NCBI GenBank assembly: GCA_002315975.1
Contig: DCIK01000006.1
Location: forward strand, 1-63,836
Reading direction: 5' to 3'
DNA from: Clostridiales bacterium UBA1728
Lineage (GTDB): Bacteria; Bacillota; Clostridia; Oscillospirales; Oscillospiraceae
Length of the DNA stretch: 63,836 bases
Part shown: one piece after another, positions 32,278-40,068 of the stretch
Numbering within the stretch: position 1 is the stretch's first letter
How the letters are laid out: each line of letters opens with the position of its first letter
Notes under the pieces: model-generated
What the model was told of the DNA's origin: nothing
The model's database searches: none
Seen by the model: only the letters and a program-made list of their open reading frames with translations
Position numbers and translations under genes: made by a program

Positions 32278-32967
32278 ATGGACAAAAGGAAGCCTGTGTT
32301 TTCCACGGAGCTGGCATATTTTCTGGGGGTTCTGGCGCTGGCGCTGGGCACGGCGCTGACAGAGCGCTCCGACTGCGGCGTGTCCATGGTGGTGGCTCCG
32401 GCCTACCTGCTGCACCTGAAGCTCTGTGGGTTTTTCCCCTTCTTTACCTTCGGCGTGGCCGAGTTCTGCCTGCAGGTGGTGCTGATTGCGGTGATCGCTC
32501 TGGCTATGGGACGGTTTAAGCTGCATTATCTCTTTTGCTTTGTGACCGTGGTGTTCTACAGCCTTGTGCTGGATCGGGTAATAACGCTGCTGGCGCTGAT
32601 TCCCGACTTCGGCATGGTGGGGCGCATCGCCTTTTTTGTGTCCGGCACACTTGTGTGCGCTTTGGGCGTATCGCTGCTTTTCCACACCTATATTGCCCCT
32701 CCGGCCTACGATTTCTTTGTGAAGGAGCTGTCCGGAAAGTTCGGCATAGACATCAACCGCTTCAAAACCATCTATGACCTGACCAGCTGCCTGATTGCCA
32801 TTCTGCTCTCCTTCGCCTTCTTCGGCCTGTGGCATTTTGAAGGCATCGGGCCGGGCACGGTGATATGCGCCATCTGCAACGGATGGATCATCGGACGGAT
32901 CAGCAAGGCGCTGGAACGCCGCTATGAGTTCCGGGACAGCTGGAAGCTGCGGAAATATTTTGAGTGA
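32278..32967 (+). CDS. DUF6198/YczE-like membrane protein
   Basis: This 229-aa protein has about five membrane helices and the pattern of the YitT/YczE-like integral membrane family: GTALTERSDCGVSMVVAPAY in the first loop and FGIDINRFKTIYDLTS before a late helix. The function of this family is not established; transport or export has been suggested for relatives. The ribosome-binding site is GAGGAGG. It is divergent from the broken symporter and ends at a perfect hairpin. Confidence 0.75.
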   Translation: MDKRKPVFSTELAYFLGVLALALGTALTERSDCGVSMVVAPAYLLHLKLCGFFPFFTFGVAEFCLQVVLIAVIALAMGRFKLHYLFCFVTVVFYSLVLDRVITLLALIPDFGMVGRIAFFVSGTLVCALGVSLLFHTYIAPPAYDFFVKELSGKFGIDINRFKTIYDLTSCLIAILLSFAFFGLWHFEGIGPGTVICAICNGWIIGRISKALERRYEFRDSWKLRKYFE

Positions 32968-32988
32968 CACAGTTGGAGACGGTTAATG

Positions 32989-33023
32989 CGAAAATCCTGT
33001 CGCTGTTCGCGACAGGATTTTCG
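32989..33023 (+). terminator. Terminator of the DUF6198 gene
   Basis: CGAAAATCCTGTCGC pairs perfectly with GCGACAGGATTTTCG. The 90 bases after it up to the next promoter show no gene. Confidence 0.75.
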
Positions 33024-33116
33024 TAGTTAACAGTGAATAGTGAATAGTTACTTCTACGCTCCGACTTTCCTGCAATCATTGGCATTTGTTCCTTTTGAGG
33101 GCCGGGAAGATTTTGC

Positions 33117-33145
33117 TTGAGCTGTGGGGGGAACCGATGTATAAT
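33117..33145 (+). promoter_or_regulatory. Promoter of the Card1-like gene, separated from it by element C
   Basis: TTGAGC (33117-33122), a 17-base spacer and TATAAT (33140-33145). Element C starts five bases later. The block ATGTATAAT (33137-33145) recurs right after the element at 33377-33385, so insertion duplicated the -10 region. Confidence 0.7.
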
Positions 33146-33150
33146 GGCTA

Positions 33151-33376
33151 TAGTCAATTGTAAAAGTGCTCACTAGATTGATTTCGTTAGCCTCGCAGAG
33201 TTTGCGAGCCGCAGCTCGCAAAATAATTCAATCATTTTCAAGGGAGCTTTGCTCCCTTGAAAATACCCTGAGGCGCACTCTATTGGTGCGCCCTCGCATC
33301 GACCAAGGCGGCTTTGCCGCCGCGATTAATGCGAGTGCCTTTTCTCGATTGTAAAACGCAGTTTTACAATCGACTA
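33151..33376 (+). mobile_element. Covarying-hairpin element, complete copy C
   Basis: It is 226 bp with ends TAGTCAATTGTAAAAG and GTTTTACAATCGACTA. Stems in order: GATTGA/TCAATC enclosing TTTGCGAGC/GCTCGCAAA; TTTTCAAGGGAGC/GCTCCCTTGAAAA; GGCGCAC/GTGCGCC; CTCGCAT/ATGCGAG enclosing GGCGGC/GCCGCC; and a terminal CGATTGTAAAAC/GTTTTACAATCG hairpin. Flanking ATGTATAAT direct repeats mark the insertion. It is sense to, and immediately upstream of, the Card1-like gene. Confidence 0.9.
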
Positions 33377-33410
33377 ATGTATAATAGTGGAAAAAAGGAG
33401 GCGTGAGGCC

Positions 33411-34580
33411 ATGAAAACACTCATCGAGCTATATGACGAGCGACCGGTGGAGAACGTGCTGGCCACGGAGGTGTTCCGTCCGGAGAGAACCGTATTTCTC
33501 TGCGGCGCTGAGCAGGCGCAGAATCGGCAGATGCAGGACAAGCTCCGCGACTTCATGACCCGGCGGGGACTCAATACCGAGCTGATCTTCCTCGAAAGCA
33601 GTCTCTACTATACCGATAAGATCAAAAAGCAGCTGACGAGGCTGCTGGAACAATACGACGACTGTATGCTGGACATCACCGGCGGCACGGACTCGGCTCT
33701 TTTCGCTGCCGGCGCCATCAGCGCCCAGACGGGACTTCCCTGCTTCACCTACTCCCGCAAGCGCAACAGCTTCTACAACATTCAGGGTGCGGAGTTTGCC
33801 CACGAGCTGTGCTGCGATATCCGCTACAGCGTGGAGGACTTCTTCCTGATGGCCGGCGGCGCTCTGCGGCAGGGGCGGGTGGACAACAGCGTTCTGGAGC
33901 GCTACGAAAACGACATTGAGCCCTTTTTCAATCTCTTTCTCCGCTACCGCCGGGAGTGGAACCGACTCATCACCTGGTTCCAGCGCATCTCTCAGAACAA
34001 AAAGGACGAGCCCGTCTCCCTCTATGTGAACGGCAGCTATGTGGTCAAGGGCAGCTACGGCAGCCGCATCAAGGCCGACCCCGGCTTTCTCCGGGAGCTG
34101 GAGCGCATCGGTTTTATCAAAAGTCTGAAGATCGAGGGTGAGGAGCGCGTCAGCTTCCGCTTTAAGGACGAGTGGGTCCGGGGCTTCCTGCGGGATGTGG
34201 GCAGCGTGCTGGAGCTCTATGTCTATGCCGAGGCTAAAAAGACCGGGCTTTTTCAGGATCTGGTCAGCTCCGCGGTGGTGGACTGGGAGCGGGACAGCAA
34301 CGATCACGTGAGCAACGAGATTGACCTGATGGCCACCCGGGGCATCGTGCCGCTCTTCGTCAGCTGCAAGGTCTGCGACATCAGCACCGAGGCTCTCAAT
34401 GAGCTGGCTATTCTCCGGGATCGCTTCGGCGGCAGCATGGCTCTCGCCGCCATCGTTACGGCGGAGAAGTGCAGGGCCGTCACCCGTCACCGGGCGGAGG
34501 AGCTGGGCATCCACGTAATCGATCTGGACGATCTGACCCACGGCCGGGTAGACGAGCGGCTGCGGGCAATTGCAAAATGA
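33411..34580 (+). CDS. Card1/Can2-like CARF-nuclease (DUF1887 family), stand-alone
   Basis: The 389-aa protein has an N-terminal CARF-like Rossmann domain (residues about 1-140; TVFLCGAEQAQN strand-loop, LDITGGTDSALFAAG motif), a middle winged-helix-like part, and a C-terminal PD-(D/E)xK nuclease-like domain with Glu268 (LELY), Asp305 (NEIDL) and Lys320 (SCK, where relatives have E/QxK). Card1/Can2 proteins are cut loose by cyclic oligoadenylate from type III CRISPR complexes to nick DNA or RNA. No CRISPR array or cas gene lies in this window. The ribosome-binding site is AGGAGG. Confidence 0.78.
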   Translation: MKTLIELYDERPVENVLATEVFRPERTVFLCGAEQAQNRQMQDKLRDFMTRRGLNTELIFLESSLYYTDKIKKQLTRLLEQYDDCMLDITGGTDSALFAAGAISAQTGLPCFTYSRKRNSFYNIQGAEFAHELCCDIRYSVEDFFLMAGGALRQGRVDNSVLERYENDIEPFFNLFLRYRREWNRLITWFQRISQNKKDEPVSLYVNGSYVVKGSYGSRIKADPGFLRELERIGFIKSLKIEGEERVSFRFKDEWVRGFLRDVGSVLELYVYAEAKKTGLFQDLVSSAVVDWERDSNDHVSNEIDLMATRGIVPLFVSCKVCDISTEALNELAILRDRFGGSMALAAIVTAEKCRAVTRHRAEELGIHVIDLDDLTHGRVDERLRAIAK

Positions 34581-34584
34581 AAGC

Positions 34585-34612
34585 TTGCATTTTCCCCGGA
34601 AAAATGTATAAT
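34585..34612 (+). promoter_or_regulatory. Promoter of the DUF4012 gene
   Basis: TTGCAT (34585-34590), a 16-base spacer and TATAAT (34607-34612). Confidence 0.65.
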
Positions 34613-34650
34613 GAGTTTCAGTATACTTATTTCGACAGGAGCAGACAGAT

Positions 34651-36537
34651 ATGAACGAACCCTCTTCCGAAAACAAGCCCGTCAGGGCCAATCACGCTTC
34701 CTCCTCCAAAAAGAAGAAGATAAAAGCTCAGAAAAGAAGACGGAAGATTCTGCTCTTCTCTCTGCTGGGCGTGGTTCTCCTTGCTGCGCTTCTGGGTCTG
34801 AAGATCACCTCTTCCCCGAAAAAAAGCGCTGCCGGTGAAGAAGCCGAAGGCGGCTCTCTCCATATCGAAACCAGCATCGGCCAGCTTCGCAACGAGGCCT
34901 ATGCCCTGAAGGACAATATCAAGCTGGTGGCGGAAAAACTGATGCAAAGTGATTTTGACGGTGCCGATGCGGCCATTAAGGCCGTTGACGGCAACGTTGC
35001 TACCCTGCAGGAGAATCTCGACAGCCCCGTGTGGAAGATGGCCACACTCACGCCCGTGGTGGGCAGTGAGGTCAGCTCCGTGAAGAAGCTCATCGACATC
35101 GTGGGCAATGTGTCCGACTCCATCCTCAAGCCCCTCGCCGCAACCATGCGGGAAAATCCCTTCTCCGACATCAAATCTGAGCTGGGCTTTAACATGGCGC
35201 CCGTGTACCCTTACATCGATTTTCTTGTAGAGGCCGCTCCCCATCTGGAAGAAATCTGCGCCGAGATGCAGACTCTGGATCTGGACATCGTAGATAAAGA
35301 GGGAAAGGTCTCCTCTTATACCGAGCTGCTGGCCACTCTGCTGGATGTTTACCACCAGTATGAGGATTACTTCCCCCTCATCAAGTCTGTTCTGGGTGCC
35401 GACGGTGACCGCTTCTACATGGTCACTGCCCAGAACTCTGCAGAGATCCGCTCTACCGGCGGTTTCCCCGGTGCGGTTGGCCCTCTGTTCATTGTGGATC
35501 ACATTGTTTTGTTCGGCGAGTTCTACACTGCCTACGACACATTCCAGACCAACACCCCCAAATCCGCCAATATTACCGATCAGGAATTTACGCTTTTCAC
35601 CAGAGCTCTGAACCGCACCCACGACACCGGCTATATGCCCGATTTTGAGCGCGTGGCATCGATCTGGGCCGCCGGCACAGAGGCCAAATATGAGGATTTT
35701 TCCGACGAACCCGTGAAAGTCGACGGCATCATCTCCCTGATGCCTTCGATCATTCAGAAGTTCCTGGCCGTTCTGGGCGAGGTAGAGCTCTCCGACGGCT
35801 TTGTTCTCACCGGTGAGAACGCCACCAAAATTCTCCAGCACGACATCTACTTCAAGTATCTGGGCAATCCCATGGTCACTGACGGTGTGATCCTCTCCGA
35901 TCAGGACTGGACCGAGACCGCCAAGGGTACCTTTGAGCTTATCAAGTCCCACATGAGCGTGGACGTTATCATGCAGTACCTGAACATCTTCCAGGAGGGT
36001 GTTGCCGACCGTACCATCATGATCTGGATGGCTGACGAGCAGGAGCAGGCCATTGTCAGGGAAGCCGGCTGGTCCGGTGCCCTGAACTTTGATCCCCAGA
36101 AGCCCGAGGCCGGCATCTTCTTCAACCTGAACGCCCCCAGCAAGCTGGGCTGGTTCCTGAATCTGGATGCCAACATCACCGATACGATCCCCCACGATGA
36201 CGGCTCCACCACCTACAAAATTGATCTGGTGCTTGAGAACACGATTACCAAGGACGATATCAAGGCCGCCTCTCTCTACATTGTGGGCGGCTATGAGGGT
36301 GCCATGGCCAGCTCGCTCTACCTGTTTGCCCCCGCCGGCGGCACCATAGACAACTTTGTCAGCAGCAGTGGCAGACAGCTTGTCAAGACTGTGTATGATG
36401 ATCTGGAGCTTGCCTACTTCTATCCTTTCCTCTACCCCGGGGATCGCATAGAGATCACCTATGAGGTAACCACCGCTCCCGGCGTGGAAACGCCCCTGCG
36501 CATCGTGCACACACCTACCCTGCAGAATTACAGATAA
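34651..36537 (+). CDS. DUF4012 membrane-anchored extracellular protein
   Basis: This 628-aa protein has a basic N-terminus, one membrane helix (residues about 33-50) and a long extracellular part. The segment YMVTAQNSAEIRSTGGFPGA is the DUF4012 signature, followed by DGIISLMPSIIQKFLAVLGEV. DUF4012 proteins are often encoded near surface polysaccharide genes in Gram-positive bacteria, but their function is not established. The next gene, on the other strand, is a polyprenyl-phosphate sugar transferase, which fits that association. Confidence 0.85.
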   Translation: MNEPSSENKPVRANHASSSKKKKIKAQKRRRKILLFSLLGVVLLAALLGLKITSSPKKSAAGEEAEGGSLHIETSIGQLRNEAYALKDNIKLVAEKLMQSDFDGADAAIKAVDGNVATLQENLDSPVWKMATLTPVVGSEVSSVKKLIDIVGNVSDSILKPLAATMRENPFSDIKSELGFNMAPVYPYIDFLVEAAPHLEEICAEMQTLDLDIVDKEGKVSSYTELLATLLDVYHQYEDYFPLIKSVLGADGDRFYMVTAQNSAEIRSTGGFPGAVGPLFIVDHIVLFGEFYTAYDTFQTNTPKSANITDQEFTLFTRALNRTHDTGYMPDFERVASIWAAGTEAKYEDFSDEPVKVDGIISLMPSIIQKFLAVLGEVELSDGFVLTGENATKILQHDIYFKYLGNPMVTDGVILSDQDWTETAKGTFELIKSHMSVDVIMQYLNIFQEGVADRTIMIWMADEQEQAIVREAGWSGALNFDPQKPEAGIFFNLNAPSKLGWFLNLDANITDTIPHDDGSTTYKIDLVLENTITKDDIKAASLYIVGGYEGAMASSLYLFAPAGGTIDNFVSSSGRQLVKTVYDDLELAYFYPFLYPGDRIEITYEVTTAPGVETPLRIVHTPTLQNYR

Positions 36538-36543
36538 ATCCAT

Positions 36544-36579
36544 AAAGAAGCGACCCGGGCAAGCCCGGGTCGCTTCTTT
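36544..36579 (+). terminator. Terminator of the DUF4012 gene
   Basis: AAAGAAGCGACCCGGGC and GCCCGGGTCGCTTCTTT form a perfect 17-bp stem with a 2-base loop. Confidence 0.85.
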
Positions 36580-36609
36580 ATGTCGTCAGAAAACTCTGTT
36601 TTTGCCGTA

Positions 36610-36767
36610 AAAGAGGCTGTAAAAAAAGCCTGTCATTGCGAGGAGCGAAGCGACGTGGCAATCCGTATTTCTATCGAAATTCTACAAAAATGCAGGAAAA
36701 GAGACGGATTGCCACACCAGTCTGCGGACTGGTTCGCAATGACAGGGAGTATTTTTACAGCCTCTTT
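36610..36767 (-). terminator. Terminator-like inverted repeat enclosing a palindromic element
   Basis: AAAGAGGCTGTAAAAA (36610-36625) pairs with TTTTTACAGCCTCTTT (36752-36767). The 114-bp TGTCATTGCG element (36631-36744) sits between the arms. On the minus strand it follows the sugar transferase stop codon at 36787. Confidence 0.65.
36631..36744. repeat. TGTCATTGCG palindromic repeat, copy 2
   Basis: TGTCATTGCGAGGAGCGAAG at one end and TTCGCAATGACA at the other, with ACGTGGCAATCCGT and ACGGATTGCCACA as inner arms. Confidence 0.88.
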
Positions 36768-36786
36768 CGCAAGGACAGGGCTTTTT

Positions 36787-38199
36787 TCACTTGCTTTCGG
36801 CTTTTTCCTTTTTCTCGTCCGTCACCAGCTTTTCGCTGTTGATGAAGCCGCCGAAGACCGTACGGATGAGGATGGAGACATCCAGCCACAGACTCCAGTT
36901 CTGGATGTACCAGCAATCATAGCGGACGCGCTCCTCGATGGAGGTATCGCCCCGCAGACCGTTAATCTGTGCCCAGCCGGTGATGCCGGGGCGCACCTGC
37001 TGGCGGTTGAGGTACACGGGAATCTCCTCCTTGAACTGGTTCACGTAGAAGGGAACCTCAGGCCGGGGGCCCACCAGACTCATATCACCCAGCAGCACAT
37101 TGAAAAACTGCGGAAACTCGTCAAGAGAGTACTTGCGGATAAAAGAGCCGAATTTTGTCTTGCGTGGGTCGTTATCGGTGGTCCAGCCGGTGGTCTGCTG
37201 AGTATTCACCCGCATGGAGCGGAACTTGAGCATCATAAAGGGTTTGCGGCCAAAGCCCACCCGCTCCTGTTTGAAGAGGATGGGGCCGGGAGAGCTGAGC
37301 TTTACGCCGATGGCCAGCAGCAGCATGATGGGGGAAGTGAAGATGATGAGCAGCGAAGAGCCGATAATGTCGATGATGCGCTTGATCACGGCGTTGCCGA
37401 TATAGTCCAGAGGCAGCTTTCGCAGGCTGATGACAGGGATACCGTTCAGAGAGTCCACCTGGGTTTCGCCGGTCATGAACTGGGAATAGTAGGGCACCAG
37501 CGAGAAGCGGATGCCGTTTTTGTTGCAGAGGTAAATTACCTTGTCCAAGCGCTCGTTCTCTTCGCCGCTGAGTGAGGCGAATATCTCGTCGGGGTTTACG
37601 GTCTCCAGGATGCTCTCCGCCTCATCCAGCGTGCCCAGATACGGGAGAGCCGTCCAATCCTGCTCTGCGGCAATGTAGCCGTCCACCACATAGCCCAGCT
37701 CCCGGTTTCTCGTCAGCTCACCGGCCGTACGGCGGGCCATCACATTGCTGCCGATGATGATCACGTGCTTGCAGTAATAGCCCGAGCGACGCATGATTCG
37801 CAGGAAGATGCGCTGCGCCACACGCTTGACCCAAAGGAGGATATTTTCGATGATGTAGAAATAGAGGAAGGTCAGACGGGAATAGTCGAAAACCTTGAAT
37901 ATGTAGAGTGCGCCCAGCTGGAAGCCCAGACAGATCGTTGTGGAGAGCAGAATATTCAGCAGTTCCTTCTGGAAGCGGAGATTTTTCTGGCTGTCGTAGA
38001 GATGAAACTGTCTGAACACCAAAAGCTGCAGCGGCACCACGATCATCATGATCCGAATGTACCAATTAAGGGAGATGCTGATATCGCCGTCCTTCACATA
38101 AAAGCGATAACAGAAGGCCAGAACCATCGCCCCCAGAATCAGGGCTCCGTCAAGCACCACATTGCCCAGCGTCAGCAGGGTCTGATTTCTCTTTATCAT
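36787..38199 (-). CDS. Undecaprenyl-phosphate sugar phosphotransferase (WcaJ/CpsE type)
   Basis: This 470-aa protein has four or five N-terminal membrane helices, a Rossmann-like middle domain (VIIIGSNVMARRTAGEL) and a C-terminal bacterial sugar transferase domain. That domain has KRIIDIIGSSLLI, then SSPGPILFKQERVGFG, then KFRSMR, DEFPQFFNVLLGDMSLVGPRP and RPGITGWAQ. It transfers a sugar 1-phosphate from UDP-sugar to undecaprenyl phosphate, the first step of surface or exopolysaccharide repeat synthesis. It is not in an operon with other glycan genes here. Confidence 0.94.
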   Translation of the reverse strand: MIKRNQTLLTLGNVVLDGALILGAMVLAFCYRFYVKDGDISISLNWYIRIMMIVVPLQLLVFRQFHLYDSQKNLRFQKELLNILLSTTICLGFQLGALYIFKVFDYSRLTFLYFYIIENILLWVKRVAQRIFLRIMRRSGYYCKHVIIIGSNVMARRTAGELTRNRELGYVVDGYIAAEQDWTALPYLGTLDEAESILETVNPDEIFASLSGEENERLDKVIYLCNKNGIRFSLVPYYSQFMTGETQVDSLNGIPVISLRKLPLDYIGNAVIKRIIDIIGSSLLIIFTSPIMLLLAIGVKLSSPGPILFKQERVGFGRKPFMMLKFRSMRVNTQQTTGWTTDNDPRKTKFGSFIRKYSLDEFPQFFNVLLGDMSLVGPRPEVPFYVNQFKEEIPVYLNRQQVRPGITGWAQINGLRGDTSIEERVRYDCWYIQNWSLWLDVSILIRTVFGGFINSEKLVTDEKKEKAESK

Positions 38200-38309
38200 A
38201 GTATCTATCCTTAACGATTACTTGCCTGCCAGCGCAGGTATACATCCTGAGTATACAACGCCGGACTTTCCTGCGTCCAATGACAAATAGATACAGTTTC
38301 TTTTTCGCC

Positions 38310-39722
38310 TTATCTCTCAAAGAATTCGATCAGTTTTTTCTTCCACGCTTTCCCGGCGTAGGGATGCTCCCGGAGGGACAGATTGAAACGGCTGCTGCCC
38401 ATGAGCACTGTGGAGGGGTGGGTAAACTCCCGGAAGCCCCAAACGCCGTGGTAGGCTCCCATGCCCGAATGGCCGGTGCCGTTGAAGGGCACGCCCCGAA
38501 CCATCATGTGCATACAGACCTCGTTGATGCAGCCGCCGCCGTATTGCATCCGGGCCATAATCTTCTTTGCAGCGCGGGTATTGCGGGTAAAGAGATACAG
38601 CGCCAGCGGATGCTCCCGCTCCTCAATGGTACGCAGAAGGTCGTCGATCTCCGCGTCCTTGTAGGGCACTACAGGCAGCAGGGGCGAGAAGAGCTCATGC
38701 TGAACGATGCTCTCATCCCTGTTCACGGGATAGATAACGGTAGGCTCGTAGCGGAGGCTTTCCCGCTCTCCCCTGCCGCCGAAGACGACGCGCTCCCGGT
38801 AGGCCTCCGCCTCGGCAGCACAGCGCTCATAGGCAGCAAGGGAAATGAGATGGGGATACTCGCTGTTTTGAAGGGGCTGCTCCCCGATCTGCCGGATAAA
38901 TTCCGCCTTCAGGCAGCTCAGGAACTCCTCCACCACCTCCTCGGCCACGGCCACCTGATTCACGTCAATGCAGATCTGTCCGCTGTTGCAGAGCTTGAAA
39001 AAGGCGATTTTCCTGGCGGCGTCCCGTAGGTCGGCATCCTTGCGGACGATGCACCAGTTGCCGCTCTCCCCGCCCAGCTCCAGCGCCACAGGGGTGAGAT
39101 TCTTCGCAGCCAGCTCCAGCACATGTCTGGCCACGGCGGGAGAGCCGGTGTAAAAGATTTTATCCACCCGCTCCTCCAGCAGGGCGTCTGCCACATCATG
39201 ACCGCCCTCCACAAGCTGACAGTATTCCGGCGGATAAAGGGAGCCCAGCAGCTCTTTCAGCACCCTTGTACACGCCGGAGATTTGGAGCTGGTCTTCACG
39301 ATGGCGGTGTTGCCTGCCGAGAGGGAGGCTGCCAGTACGCCGATGGTCAGCAGAACCGGGAAATTATAGGGGCTGATGAGCAGGGTTACGCCGTAGGGCA
39401 TTTTGTATACCCGGGTAATGAGGCTGGGAAAGCAGGCAAAGCCGCTGAAATGCGTCTCCGGTCGGGCCCAGCGCCCCATACCGGCGAGAATCTCGTCAAT
39501 TTCCATAATGGTGGGGCCTATGTCGCAGAGATAGGCTTCGGCAGCGCTTTTGCCCAGATCCTCGGCCAGAGCTGCCTCCAGCTCGGCTTTATGGGCAAGA
39601 ACGGCCTGCTTCAGCCTGCGGAGCTGCTCCCTGCGCCAGCTGATGTTCAGGGTCTTCCTGCTGCGGAAAAACGCTCTCTGCTTTTCCACAAGCCCATGAA
39701 TCTCCTCTTTTGTCCAACTCAT
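38310..39722 (-). CDS. Aldehyde dehydrogenase family protein
   Basis: The 470-aa protein has the ALDH core: PYNFPVLLTIGVLAASLSAG, FYTGSPAVAR, ELGG (general base Glu), and the catalytic Cys in NSGQICIDVNQVAV, ending with MGAYHGVWGFREF. It resembles the fatty aldehyde/coniferyl-aldehyde class that lacks the usual C-terminal oligomerisation extension. It oxidises an aldehyde with NAD(P)+; the substrate is unknown. I start at ATG 39722 because AGGAGG lies just upstream; an upstream ATG lies before that site. Confidence 0.92.
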   Translation of the reverse strand: MSWTKEEIHGLVEKQRAFFRSRKTLNISWRREQLRRLKQAVLAHKAELEAALAEDLGKSAAEAYLCDIGPTIMEIDEILAGMGRWARPETHFSGFACFPSLITRVYKMPYGVTLLISPYNFPVLLTIGVLAASLSAGNTAIVKTSSKSPACTRVLKELLGSLYPPEYCQLVEGGHDVADALLEERVDKIFYTGSPAVARHVLELAAKNLTPVALELGGESGNWCIVRKDADLRDAARKIAFFKLCNSGQICIDVNQVAVAEEVVEEFLSCLKAEFIRQIGEQPLQNSEYPHLISLAAYERCAAEAEAYRERVVFGGRGERESLRYEPTVIYPVNRDESIVQHELFSPLLPVVPYKDAEIDDLLRTIEEREHPLALYLFTRNTRAAKKIMARMQYGGGCINEVCMHMMVRGVPFNGTGHSGMGAYHGVWGFREFTHPSTVLMGSSRFNLSLREHPYAGKAWKKKLIEFFER

Positions 39723-39847
39723 TCTTTGCCTCCTGTTCATTTTCTCCTATTGTAGCAAGACAGGTGGGTGCCGTCAAGCCCCGCATTTTCACCGGTAATC
39801 AAAAAGCAAATTGAACCTGGGCTGTATCAGGCCCTTTGTCGGTACAG

Positions 39848-39985
39848 GCCAACAACCCGTAGGGCTCGGCCTCCGGACGAGCCGCCGCTTCGCCATCACA
39901 TGAGTTTCGGCTCGTCCGGGAGGCCGAGCCCTACAGTTATCGCCACGGGACAAACATTTCCGGGTTTAAGCTTTTGCACAAACAG
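39848..39985 (-). repeat. Palindromic intergenic repeat (GTAGGGCTCGGCC family), second full copy
   Basis: Left arm 39859-39884 and right arm 39908-39934 are inverse copies. The flanking TTTAAGCTTTTGCA on the right matches, inverted, the flank of the copy at 6712-6846, so the unit is longer than the palindrome. Confidence 0.85.
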
Positions 39986-40003
39986 CTTTTCACCGCAAAG
40001 GAT

Positions 40004-40032
40004 TTGACAAGCATAAACAAACAGAGTATACT
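40004..40032 (+). promoter_or_regulatory. Promoter of the phosphatase-lipoprotein gene
   Basis: TTGACA (40004-40009), a 17-base spacer and TATACT (40027-40032). Confidence 0.8.
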
Positions 40033-40068
40033 TTCCCCACTGAATTATCCGGAAAGGATCGACCATTT

